Shown here: positions 51,234 through 58,519 of the stretch, piece after piece
Layout of the letters: each line of letters opens with the position of its first letter
How positions within the stretch are numbered: the first letter of the stretch is position 1
DNA from: Clostridia bacterium
GTDB lineage: Bacteria > Bacillota > Clostridia > Christensenellales > CAG-917
Reading direction: 5' to 3'
Assembly (NCBI GenBank): GCA_017553325.1
Contig: JAFZMH010000008.1
Location: forward strand, 62,001-126,000
DNA length: 64,000 nt
The notes under the pieces: model-generated
What the model was told of the DNA's origin: nothing
Databases searched by the model: none
What the model saw: only the letters and a program-made list of their open reading frames with translations
Made by a program: the position numbers and the translations under genes

Positions 51234-52616
51234 ATGACAAACACAACAAGAATCGCCGTTATCGGTATGGGGCAGGGCGGTATGGTCGCCGCAATCAAAC
51301 TCGCGCAAGCGGGTGCAAAGGTCACGGTCTTCGAGAGAAATCTCGAAGGCAAAGTCGGCTATCCTTGGCGCGACGACATCACGGCAAGCGTATTTGACGT
51401 CTGCGGACTGCCTCGTCCCAATCAAGACGTCTATATTCAAAAGGCAAAATGGCTCTTCGTGTCTCCCGATGAAAAGGGTGCTCTTCGCGTGCCGCAATTC
51501 AGACCTTTTGTGGAGATATCTCCCAACCGCCGCAAACTCACCGAGTATTTTGCCGACCTCGCTGTGAAAGCGGGCGCGACAATCAACTACGGCGTGAATG
51601 TGGAAAAACTTGTCGTCGAGGACGATAGGGTTATAGGCATAGAACTGGACGGCAAGCTCGAAAGGTTCGACCTCGTCATCGACGCGACTGGTATGTACTC
51701 CAAACTCCGCGGGCAACTTCCCGAAAAATTCTGCGTGCAAAAGGAACCGAGCGAGCAGGACACGATGTACGCCTATCGCGCCTTTTTTGAAAAGAACGAT
51801 GGGGCGGAAACGTTTTTCCCTGACGTTGACAATACGATGGTGCTTCGCCACATGGACAGAGACGGCATAGGCTGGTGCAACTTGAACGACGAGGGCAACG
51901 TCGACGTGCTTCTTTGCAACATCGCGCGCCCGCTCACGGACGAGGAAATCGAGGAGCGCCTTGCGGATTTGCGCAAGATGAACCCGATTCTCAGCGAAAA
52001 GAAACTCAGCGACCGCAAAGTGCCGTTGAGCGTCAGGGCGGGTATAGCGACTCCCGTTGCGGACGGCTACGTCGCGCTCGGCGATTCCGCGTTTATGACC
52101 ATTCCCGTAATGGGCAGCGGTATCGAAGCGGGCATGCAGGGCGCGGCAATTTTTGCCGACTACGTCATCTCAAACGACGTGCAAAACTTTACGGCATCCA
52201 ATATGTGGCCGTTCTACGTCAAATATTTTGAGAAACTCGGCAAGGGCTTTGCCTTCCTCGACATAGTGCGCCGTCACGCGCTCCGTTTCAAATCGAAATA
52301 TATCAACTGGGCGCTCTCGGGCAAGTTCGTCACGGACGACACTCTCAAATACATAATGCTCGACGGCGAAGATTACAGACGCCCCAAATACAAATTCGGT
52401 ATGTTTTCTGCGATACTTTGGAAACTGATTTTCAACCCGTCCTTCAATCTTGCCATACTCAAAATGGCGTTCGAGGGCATACACGCATCAAACGTGGCAG
52501 GACGTATCCCCAAGAAGTATTCGCTTGAAGCCATCGCCAAGTGGGCAAACAAATATGACCGTCTGATTGCAAATTGCGAAAAGAAAGCCGAAAGAAGACC
52601 AGCAAACAAAAAATAA
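51234..52616 (+). CDS. FAD-dependent oxidoreductase, geranylgeranyl-reductase-like
   Basis: A 460-residue flavoprotein with an N-terminal dinucleotide fold (IAVIGMGQGGMVAAIKLAQA, then VTVFER), a substrate-domain region and the second FAD motif VADGYVALGDSAFMTIPVMG. The arrangement resembles geranylgeranyl reductase/squalene-epoxidase-type enzymes, which reduce or oxidise hydrophobic substrates, but the true substrate is unknown. AGGGG is 5-6 nt before ATG 51234. It ends 8 nt before the radical SAM gene, so both are probably expressed together. Confidence 0.8.
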   Translation: MTNTTRIAVIGMGQGGMVAAIKLAQAGAKVTVFERNLEGKVGYPWRDDITASVFDVCGLPRPNQDVYIQKAKWLFVSPDEKGALRVPQFRPFVEISPNRRKLTEYFADLAVKAGATINYGVNVEKLVVEDDRVIGIELDGKLERFDLVIDATGMYSKLRGQLPEKFCVQKEPSEQDTMYAYRAFFEKNDGAETFFPDVDNTMVLRHMDRDGIGWCNLNDEGNVDVLLCNIARPLTDEEIEERLADLRKMNPILSEKKLSDRKVPLSVRAGIATPVADGYVALGDSAFMTIPVMGSGIEAGMQGAAIFADYVISNDVQNFTASNMWPFYVKYFEKLGKGFAFLDIVRRHALRFKSKYINWALSGKFVTDDTLKYIMLDGEDYRRPKYKFGMFSAILWKLIFNPSFNLAILKMAFEGIHASNVAGRIPKKYSLEAIAKWANKYDRLIANCEKKAERRPANKK

Positions 52617-52624
52617 AAAGTATA

Positions 52625-53443
52625 ATGTTTAAGATAGCGAGAGTTGGTATTCATAACTACGAAGAGCCGTGCCTTTCCGGGAAAAATGGAAGTGGCACGA
52701 TTTTCTTTTCGGGGTGCAATCTTCGCTGTCTGTTCTGTCAAAACTATGAGATCTCTCACGAAGGAAAAGGGCTTGAGGTGAGCGAGGACGAACTCATATT
52801 CAGCATGGAATACCTGCAAGATTTGGGCGCTCACAACATCAATCTCGTCACTCCATCCAATTATACGAATTTGCTTCAATCGGCACTTAAAAAGGCAAAA
52901 CACACCGTTAAACTGCCGATTGTGTGGAATAGCAGTGGCTATGAGACCGTCCAAAATCTCAAAAAGATGGAGGGGCTCGTCGACGTCTATTTGCCGGATT
53001 TCAAATATAGCGACGACAATCTCGCATGGGAGTATTCGCACGCAAAGGACTATTTTCAAGTTGCCAAAAACGCGATTTGCGAGATGCGCCGTCAGCGTCC
53101 GAAAGACGTATTTGACAAGGAGGGTATGATGAAAGAGGGCGTTATCGTGCGTCACCTAGTTTTGCCGAGCGCGCTTGGAAATACGAGGGGAGTGCTCAAA
53201 GCGATTGCGGAGATTGACAAAGGAATGTTCGTCAGTCTTATGGGGCAGTATTTTCCGACGCCCGCAGTTCAAACTCATCCGATACTTTCTCGCAGGTTGA
53301 CGTCAAGGGAGTACGACGTGGCTACGGAGATGTTTTTTGAAGCGGGGCTCAAAAACGGATTTTCGCAGGACCTTGACTCCGCAACCGAGGAATACGTCCC
53401 CGACTTCGACCTTGATTTATTGAGGAATATATTAAATAAATAA
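52625..53443 (+). CDS. radical SAM protein, PflX/COG1313 type
   Basis: A 272-residue enzyme with the radical SAM cluster motif FFSGCNLRCLFCQNYEIS (CxxxCxxC) and YLPDFKYSDDNLAWEYSHAK further on, typical of PflX, a relative of the pyruvate formate-lyase activase. Members are thought to act on a protein or small-molecule partner that is not known. ATG 52625 begins at the homology; there is no clear ribosome site, and the upstream stop is 8 nt away, so translation is probably coupled to the FAD protein gene. Confidence 0.88.
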   Translation: MFKIARVGIHNYEEPCLSGKNGSGTIFFSGCNLRCLFCQNYEISHEGKGLEVSEDELIFSMEYLQDLGAHNINLVTPSNYTNLLQSALKKAKHTVKLPIVWNSSGYETVQNLKKMEGLVDVYLPDFKYSDDNLAWEYSHAKDYFQVAKNAICEMRRQRPKDVFDKEGMMKEGVIVRHLVLPSALGNTRGVLKAIAEIDKGMFVSLMGQYFPTPAVQTHPILSRRLTSREYDVATEMFFEAGLKNGFSQDLDSATEEYVPDFDLDLLRNILNK

Positions 53444-53526
53444 ATTTATACCATATATTGCGCTTTGCAAAATGCAATTTCCACAAAATACGATTAGTAT
53501 ATTTTTGAAAAAGTTGTCGAAAACGG

Positions 53527-53555
53527 TTGCCAAATTCGCGTGCGTGTGTTAGTAT
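53527..53555 (+). promoter_or_regulatory. promoter of the uracil permease-upp operon
   Basis: TTGCCA, 17-bp spacer, TAGTAT. Predicted start near 53562, giving a leader of about 230 nt that contains a short ORF and a terminator. Confidence 0.65.
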
Positions 53556-53600
53556 AAGGCGAAAAATGCGGGTCAAAGCGCCCGCGAGCAGGAAAAGAGT

Positions 53601-53705
53601 ATGAAAAACGTTTCTGTACAACTTCAACAAAACATCGAATTCGCATGCCTTGGAGTGGCGCCGATTTTGTTTTTCTTCTCAATTCCTCAAAGTATTATTC
53701 TCTAA
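53601..53705 (+). CDS. leader peptide of the uracil operon (34 residues)
   Basis: A 34-codon ORF with AGGAAAAG 3-9 nt before its ATG. It encodes a peptide starting MKNVSVQLQQNIEF and containing APILFFFSIPQ; the Phe/Leu/Ile codons give the transcript its U-rich tract, as in the FFF region of the enteric pyrBI leader peptide. The stop is 3 nt before an intrinsic terminator. The peptide itself probably has no function; its translation does. Confidence 0.6.
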   Translation: MKNVSVQLQQNIEFACLGVAPILFFFSIPQSIIL

Positions 53706-53708
53706 AAT

Positions 53709-53736
53709 TGAAGTCCCTGTTGGACTTCTTTTTTTT
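53709..53736 (+). terminator. attenuator terminator before uracil permease gene
   Basis: GAAGTCC / GGACTTC stem, 5-nt loop, T8. It lies upstream of the coding gene, not after one. Confidence 0.85.
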
Positions 53737-53792
53737 GAGCAAAAACGGTAGCAAACAAAATTTAAAATAAATTAAAATAGGAGAGAAAACGT

Positions 53793-55457
53793 ATGAACAA
53801 TCAACTTATCTACAACGTTGAAGACAGACCGAAACTCCCAAGACTCTTGGTTTTGGCGCTTCAACAAGTTCTCGCAGTCATGGCTGCAACGATCGCTGTT
53901 CCTGCTATCATCGGTTTGCCGACACAAATGCCGGCGGCAATTCTCGGTGCTGGTGTTGGTACAATAGTTTACTTGCTCTTCACAAAATTCAAGAGCCCGG
54001 TCGTTATCTCAAGCTCGTTTGCATTCTTGGCACCGCTCTCTGTGGCGCTTGCATTCGGTTATTGCGGTATCATCGTCGGTGCGATTCTCGCAGGTCTCGT
54101 CTACGTCGTGCTTGCGATCATCATTCACTTTGCGGGTACGAAATGGGTTTCCAAACTCATGCCTCCGGTCATCATCGGCCCGACGGTCGCTCTCATCGGT
54201 TTGAGCCTTGCAGGATCTGCAATGGGTGACATCGTCAAGGCAAGCGGAGCAGCAGTCAATGCAAGCTACAACCTTGTCGCACTCCTCTGCGGTCTCATCA
54301 CTTTCGTCACGGTCATCCTCTGCTCTTGCCAAAAGAGATTCAAGAGCATGAAGCTCATCCCGTTCATCATCGGTATCGGCGCAGGTTATGCAGTTGCGGC
54401 AATCTTCTCCGCAATCGGTTATGGCGCGGACGTTGACTATCTCAAGATAATCAACTGGCAACCGCTCGTCAGCAACTTTGTTGACGCAAACGGCAAATTC
54501 ACGGGCGTCACGGCATTCCTCAACTATCCTGACTTTGCTCTTATCGAAGCAATCAAAGAAATGGTCAACGGTAGCGTTGGTCCGGAAATCTTGACTGCAA
54601 GCAAAGGTGCAGGACAACTCCTCACCGGTGCGGGCTTTGGTGAAATCGTGCTCGCATTCGTTCCGGTTGCACTCGTCGTCTTTGCGGAACATATCGCAGA
54701 CCACAAGAACCTCGGCTCAATCATCAATCGCGACCTCGTTGAAGGCGAACCGGGCCTCAAGAGAACACTCCTTGGCGACGGCGTCGGCTCTATCGCTGGT
54801 ACAGTTCTTGGTATCTGCCCGAACACAACTTACGGCGAGTCCGTCGGTTGCGTGGCAATCACAAAGAACGCATCTGTTGCAACGATCCTCACGGCGGCAC
54901 TTATGTGCATTGTACTCAGCTTCATCAGCCCAATCATGGCACTCCTTCAAACAATCCCGAACTGCGTCATGGGCGGTATCTGCTTGACACTCTACGGATT
55001 CATCGCAGTCAGCGGTCTCAAGATGTTCAAAGAAGTTGACCTCAACGACAACAAGAACCTCTTCACGGTTTCCGCAATCCTCATCGCTGGTATCGGCGGT
55101 CTTGCAATCAAGATTCCGTATCACGTATTGGCAGAAGATGTCATGGGCTTGGCAGTCAGCGAAGATGGAGCAAGCGTTGTCAGCGTTCTTGTCTCACCGG
55201 CAGGCACAGTTGATAAGGTCATCACAATTACATCAATCGCAACAGCACTCATCCTCGGCATCTGCACGTACGCAATCCTCAATGCTCTTGAAAAGAAACA
55301 AGGCAGAGAAGATGACGGCGCACCCGAAAGCCTCGTTGCTGGCGCAGTAGCACCGGATGCAAACTTCGAAGTCGGCAAATCTGTCGTCAAAGAAGAAGAA
55401 TCTGCAGCGGAAGAAGCTCCTGCAGAAGAACCGGCAGAAGCACCCGTCGAAGAATAA
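53793..55457 (+). CDS. NCS2-family uracil permease with acidic tail
   Basis: A 554-residue permease with 14 expected membrane segments. UraA-type blocks: MPPVIIGPTVALIGLSLAG, VVFAEHIADHKNLGSIINRD (uracil-binding Glu) and GICPNTTYGESVGCVAITKN. The downstream upp gene fixes uracil as the likely substrate. It is more than 100 residues longer than Bacillus PyrP, partly through an Ala/Glu/Pro-rich C-terminal tail of about 50 residues. Codon use is richer in A-ending codons than its neighbours (GCA, ACA), which may reflect high expression or recent transfer. GGAG is 12 nt before ATG. Confidence 0.92.
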   Translation: MNNQLIYNVEDRPKLPRLLVLALQQVLAVMAATIAVPAIIGLPTQMPAAILGAGVGTIVYLLFTKFKSPVVISSSFAFLAPLSVALAFGYCGIIVGAILAGLVYVVLAIIIHFAGTKWVSKLMPPVIIGPTVALIGLSLAGSAMGDIVKASGAAVNASYNLVALLCGLITFVTVILCSCQKRFKSMKLIPFIIGIGAGYAVAAIFSAIGYGADVDYLKIINWQPLVSNFVDANGKFTGVTAFLNYPDFALIEAIKEMVNGSVGPEILTASKGAGQLLTGAGFGEIVLAFVPVALVVFAEHIADHKNLGSIINRDLVEGEPGLKRTLLGDGVGSIAGTVLGICPNTTYGESVGCVAITKNASVATILTAALMCIVLSFISPIMALLQTIPNCVMGGICLTLYGFIAVSGLKMFKEVDLNDNKNLFTVSAILIAGIGGLAIKIPYHVLAEDVMGLAVSEDGASVVSVLVSPAGTVDKVITITSIATALILGICTYAILNALEKKQGREDDGAPESLVAGAVAPDANFEVGKSVVKEEESAAEEAPAEEPAEAPVEE

Positions 55458-55478
55458 TCAATTCAAAAACGAAAAAGC

Positions 55479-55505
55479 AAGGGCAGTCTTTGACTGCTCT
55501 TGCCA
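55479..55505 (+). other. intercistronic hairpin between permease and upp
   Basis: GCAAGGGCAGTC-TTT-GACTGCTCTTGC, a 12-bp stem without a following T tract; probably an RNA processing or stability element, not a terminator. Confidence 0.65.
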
Positions 55506-55522
55506 CTAATTGAGGTAAAAAA

Positions 55523-56161
55523 ATGAAAGAATATCCAAACGTTACAATATTTGATCATCCGCTCATCAGACACAAAGTTGCGATTCTCCGCGACGAAAAC
55601 ACGGGTATGAAGCAGTTTAGAGAACTCGTCGAAGAAATCACGACCCTCATGGTTTACGAGGCGTTCAAGGACGTCCCGACCAAGAAAGTTATGGTTCAAA
55701 CTCCTCTCGAACTTTGCGAACAAACTATGGTTGCGGACGACGCCGTGACAATCGTTCCCGTTCTTCGCGCAGGTCTCGGCATGGTGAACGGTGTGCATAC
55801 TCTCTTCCCGACGGCAAAAGTCGGACATATCGGTATGTATCGTGACGAAGAAACTTGCGAACCCCACGAGTATTATTGCAAGCTTCCTGTTCATACGGAC
55901 GACACAGTCGCAATCGTGCTCGACCCGATGCTCGCAACGGGCGGCAGTGCAGTAGCGGCAATCGACCTCTTGAAGGGCAAAGGCTACAAGAATATTCGCC
56001 TTATGAACATCATCGCGGCTCCGCGTGGCGTAGAGGTTGTCTCCAAAGCGCATCCGGATGTCAAAATCTACATCTCCACGCTCGACAGAGAACTCAATGA
56101 GCACAGCTATATTTTGCCGGGTCTCGGTGATGCCGGCGACCGCCTCTTTGGCACAAAATAA
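55523..56161 (+). CDS. upp: uracil phosphoribosyltransferase
   Basis: A 212-residue enzyme making UMP from uracil and PRPP. It begins NVTIFDHPLIRHKVAILRDE and has the PRPP-binding loop VLDPMLATGGSAVAAIDLL and the uracil-binding C-terminus YILPGLGDAGDRLFGTK. GAGGT precedes the ATG. It follows the uracil permease by 65 nt, so uptake and salvage are on one transcript. The last codons and stop lie in the left arm of a fold-back element. Confidence 0.97.
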   Translation: MKEYPNVTIFDHPLIRHKVAILRDENTGMKQFRELVEEITTLMVYEAFKDVPTKKVMVQTPLELCEQTMVADDAVTIVPVLRAGLGMVNGVHTLFPTAKVGHIGMYRDEETCEPHEYYCKLPVHTDDTVAIVLDPMLATGGSAVAAIDLLKGKGYKNIRLMNIIAAPRGVEVVSKAHPDVKIYISTLDRELNEHSYILPGLGDAGDRLFGTK

Positions 56162-56293
56162 GGCTATCTATTAGGCGAATAACTTTGTCAACGCCCTCCC
56201 GTTGTACCTCATGTACGATTTGTACATTAGGGCTACCCCGAGAGGGCGTTTTCGCGTTCTTCATCCAAATATATAGCCTTCTTTTGTGCCAAA
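56147..56293 (+). repeat. fold-back element, copy C (extends into upp)
   Basis: Left arm starting TTTGGCACAAAATAAGGCTA (56147) pairs with the right arm ending at 56293 over about 29 positions with few mismatches. It includes the codons for Gly-Thr-Lys and the stop of upp. The inner arms ACGCCCTC / GAGGGCGT are perfect, and the core is CATGTACGATTTGTACATTAGG. The left block is altered (GGCGAATAACTTTGTCA); the right block is TTCATCCAAAT. Confidence 0.85.
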
Positions 56294-56677
56294 CTAATGA
56301 AAACTGGTTCGAAGACGGAATTGGAGTCGCAGGGCGACGACCGCGTGAGTGCCAAGCGATACGGACAGTGCGAGCATTTGGGACATTCTGTTGGCTTTGC
56401 CGTCCCACAATGCGAAGTGGCATAATGAGGGGACGATACTTTTTCGCGCGTGCCGACGGGTCTGTCCAAAGGTGGTGGGACCCGCTTGTGGGGTAATCAC
56501 TTTGGAAAGAACCATACAAAGGAGAAAGGCAATTATATTTTGGGATTAAGTGGTGAAATATTTGCAAAAAAACTATGTTTTTTCTTAAAAAAACTTAATT
56601 TCACAATTGCATTTTGAGATTATAAGTATTATAATATTATCAAAGGCAAAAGCCAAAAATATTGGAGGACTATAATT
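56294..56677. other. unassigned region with a GC-rich block
   Basis: About 215 bp (56300-56515) are GC-rich and rich in CpG, in contrast with the AT-rich sequence on both sides. It contains a 42-codon ORF at 56297-56425 (starting MKTGSKTELESQGDDR) without a good ribosome site, and overlapping frames on the other strand. It may be a short repeat, a decayed mobile element or a structured RNA; I cannot assign it. The last 160 bp are AT-rich and should hold the promoter of the next gene. Confidence 0.4.
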
Positions 56678-56896
56678 ATGGCAAAAAAGAATGACTACTT
56701 TGGTCTTAGTTGGATCGTCAGCTTGATCCTTGCAATCTTCCCAATCACATCTTGGATTTGCGGTATTATCACCCGTATCTCCGAAGGCAAGATCGTTGCA
56801 GGTATCTTGAGAATTTTCCTTGGTTGGTTGACCTGGATCGTTGACCTTATTCTCATGATCGTCAACAAGTCAATCTGGCGTCTCCTCAATTGCTAA
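56678..56896 (+). CDS. small two-helix membrane protein
   Basis: A 72-residue very hydrophobic protein with two membrane segments (about residues 10-30 and 40-66) joined by a short loop (TRISEGKIVAG). TTGGAGG is about 9 nt before ATG, so it is well translated. Its layout is like Pmp3/YqaE-type small membrane proteins but I do not see their signature. Function unknown. A 53-residue gene follows after 5 nt. Confidence 0.7.
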   Translation: MAKKNDYFGLSWIVSLILAIFPITSWICGIITRISEGKIVAGILRIFLGWLTWIVDLILMIVNKSIWRLLNC

Positions 56897-56901
56897 TTGC
56901 A

Positions 56902-57063
56902 ATGAAGATCGTTATTTTGGGCAAACAATTTGAAGATAAAAAGCAGGCTCTTGAAGAGCTTGCTTTTTGTCACTATCCAGTCACCATTGAGGTGGACGGA
57001 AAGACGTATACTTTTGAGTGGTTTTCAGAAGTTGAAAGGTTTTTTGAAACACTGAATGACTGA
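56902..57063 (+). CDS. 53-residue hypothetical protein
   Basis: Starts MKIVILGKQFEDKKQALEEL and contains VTIEVDGKTYTFEWFSEVER. The frame is intact with ordinary codon use, a balanced charged/hydrophobic pattern and a predicted beta-hairpin after an N-terminal helix. There is no separate ribosome site; it begins 5 nt after the stop of the small membrane protein, so coupled translation is likely. It ends just before a terminator, which supports it as the last gene of this unit. No family recognised. Confidence 0.55.
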   Translation: MKIVILGKQFEDKKQALEELAFCHYPVTIEVDGKTYTFEWFSEVERFFETLND

Positions 57064-57081
57064 GTGAAAGATGAAAAAGAA

Positions 57082-57108
57082 AAGAGGGCAAAGCCCTCTT
57101 TTTTATTT
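57082..57108. terminator. bidirectional terminator
   Basis: AAGAGGGC-AAA-GCCCTCTT with T6, between convergent genes. Confidence 0.85.
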
Positions 57109-58329
57109 TACCTTCTTTATACGTTTTAGACGAGACTTGTTATACCCCTGTGCTAGACCTGCCTCGGCGGTTTCACGGTATCTGCTGTTGATGTCCTTGC
57201 CCGTTGCGTACATCGTCTCGACGACGGCGTCAAAAGAGATTTGACGGGACGACGTCAAAAAGTTGGCGAGGGAGGCGGCGTTTATGGCTCTCATGGCGCT
57301 GACGGCGTTGCGCTCTATGCATGGTATCTGTACGAGTCCGTCCACGGGGTCGCAGGTGAGTCCCAAATGGTGTTCCATAGCAACCTCCGCCGCGTATTCG
57401 ATTTGGTCGAGGCTCATTTCAAACAAGGAGGCGAGTGCCGCTGCCGCCATACTGCACGCCGTTCCGCACTCCGCTTGGCAACCGCATTCCGCGCCGCTTA
57501 TCGAGGCGTTCGTCTTTACGATATTGCCGATAATTCCTGCTGTCGAGAGGGCGCGGAGTATGTCCTCGTCCTTGAAGCCGTGTCTCTCCTGCGCGTATCT
57601 CAGCACCGCGGGGAGTATGCCGGAACTTCCGCAGGTCGGGGCGGTGACGATCGTTCCGCCAGCAGCATTTTGTTCGCTGACGGCAAACGCGTAGGCGCAG
57701 ACGATACGGTTTTCTCGCGTTTCGGGGGTTTCATATTCGTCGACTTGGCTGAATAGATGTTGCGCCTTTCTCTCGACGTTCAAACCGCCGGGGAGCGTCC
57801 CGCTCTTTTCCAGTCCTTTCCAAATCGATTTTTGCATACGCTCCCAAACGCGGAGAAGATACTCGTCGATGTCAGGCTCAAAGCGTTTGACGTATTCGTA
57901 GATAGAAAGCGAGTTTTCCTCGCAATACTCTTTAATCTGCTCAAAAGTGTTGTGAGGATAGACGTCTTTCGGCGCGATACTCTTTTGACCTTCGACCTCG
58001 ATTGCTCCGCCACCCACGCTCATAACTCTCCATCTGCAAACGGTTTCTCCCGCGTCGTTTAAGGCGTAGAGGTCGAGAGTGTTTGGGTGTGGAATGTCTT
58101 TTTCATCAAGGTTGAAAATGACCTCGACGGTTTTTTTGAAGGTCTTTTTGAGCACGACGTCCGTGCCGTGTCCCTTTCCCGTCTGTGCGAGCGAGCCATA
58201 TAAAACCGCTTTAAAAGACGAGGCGGACGGGTTTTGTTCTTCGAACAAAAGCGCGGCTTTTTGAGGTCCCATAGTGTGTGAACTCGACGGTCCTCTGCCT
58301 ATTTTGTAAAGCTCCTTCAAACTTTTCAT
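57103..58329 (-). CDS. L-serine dehydratase, single-chain iron-sulfur type
   Basis: A 408-residue [4Fe-4S] L-serine ammonia-lyase that makes pyruvate and ammonia. The beta part is N-terminal with IGRGPSSSHTMGPQKAA; the alpha part has TAPTCGSSGILPAVLRYA and GCQAECGTACSMAAAALASL with cluster cysteines, plus CDPVDGLVQIPCIERNA. GGAG precedes ATG 58329. The pyruvate produced can feed fermentation along with that from oxaloacetate decarboxylase. Single-gene unit; its region upstream is shared with the divergent typA promoter. Confidence 0.93.
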   Translation of the reverse strand: MKSLKELYKIGRGPSSSHTMGPQKAALLFEEQNPSASSFKAVLYGSLAQTGKGHGTDVVLKKTFKKTVEVIFNLDEKDIPHPNTLDLYALNDAGETVCRWRVMSVGGGAIEVEGQKSIAPKDVYPHNTFEQIKEYCEENSLSIYEYVKRFEPDIDEYLLRVWERMQKSIWKGLEKSGTLPGGLNVERKAQHLFSQVDEYETPETRENRIVCAYAFAVSEQNAAGGTIVTAPTCGSSGILPAVLRYAQERHGFKDEDILRALSTAGIIGNIVKTNASISGAECGCQAECGTACSMAAAALASLFEMSLDQIEYAAEVAMEHHLGLTCDPVDGLVQIPCIERNAVSAMRAINAASLANFLTSSRQISFDAVVETMYATGKDINSRYRETAEAGLAQGYNKSRLKRIKKVK

Positions 58330-58447
58330 GCTCGCTCCAAAACTTTTGATTACTCTCAAATTATAGCATATAAGTCGACTTTTACAAGATTTTTTGTGGT
58401 TTTGTCAAAAAATATTGCATATTTTTTTCAATACGCCTCTCAAAAAT

Positions 58448-58477
58448 TTGCCAAACGCAAAAGAAATATGCTATTAT
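58448..58477 (+). promoter_or_regulatory. sigma-A promoter of typA
   Basis: TTGCCA, 18-bp spacer, TATTAT, 42 bp before the start codon. Confidence 0.7.
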
Positions 58478-58519
58478 ACACTCGTTTTTATGGCTTAGAT
58501 ACTCAAAAGCGAGGCATTT

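Larger units (their letters stand above)
53562..53792 (+). promoter_or_regulatory. leader-peptide attenuator before the uracil salvage operon
   Basis: The leader holds, in order: a GCGGG / CCCGC hairpin, the 34-codon ORF at 53601-53705, a U-rich run inside that ORF (about 53662-53680, mostly T with a few G/C), and a terminator GAAGTCC-CTGTT-GGACTTC with T8 (53709-53736) 3 nt after the ORF stop. This order matches the pyrBI type of attenuation. Low UTP slows RNA polymerase in the U-rich tract, the ribosome catches up and prevents the terminator stem. No PyrR-binding anti-antiterminator or purine riboswitch was recognised. Confidence 0.6.

Noticed and set aside
53562..53792. Purine riboswitch or PyrR-binding attenuator before the uracil permease
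   Set aside because: No purine aptamer core or PyrR anti-antiterminator consensus is visible; the leader ORF with U-rich run explains the arrangement better.
54009..54704. 231-codon frame opposite the uracil permease, rich in Asp, Glu and Cys
   Set aside because: Its composition is what antisense reading of a membrane protein gives, and the plus strand has full NCS2 motifs.
2912..56293. The repeated elements as a CRISPR array or as tRNA-like genes
   Set aside because: Copies are kilobases apart, on both strands, without regular spacers, and they do not fold as cloverleaves.
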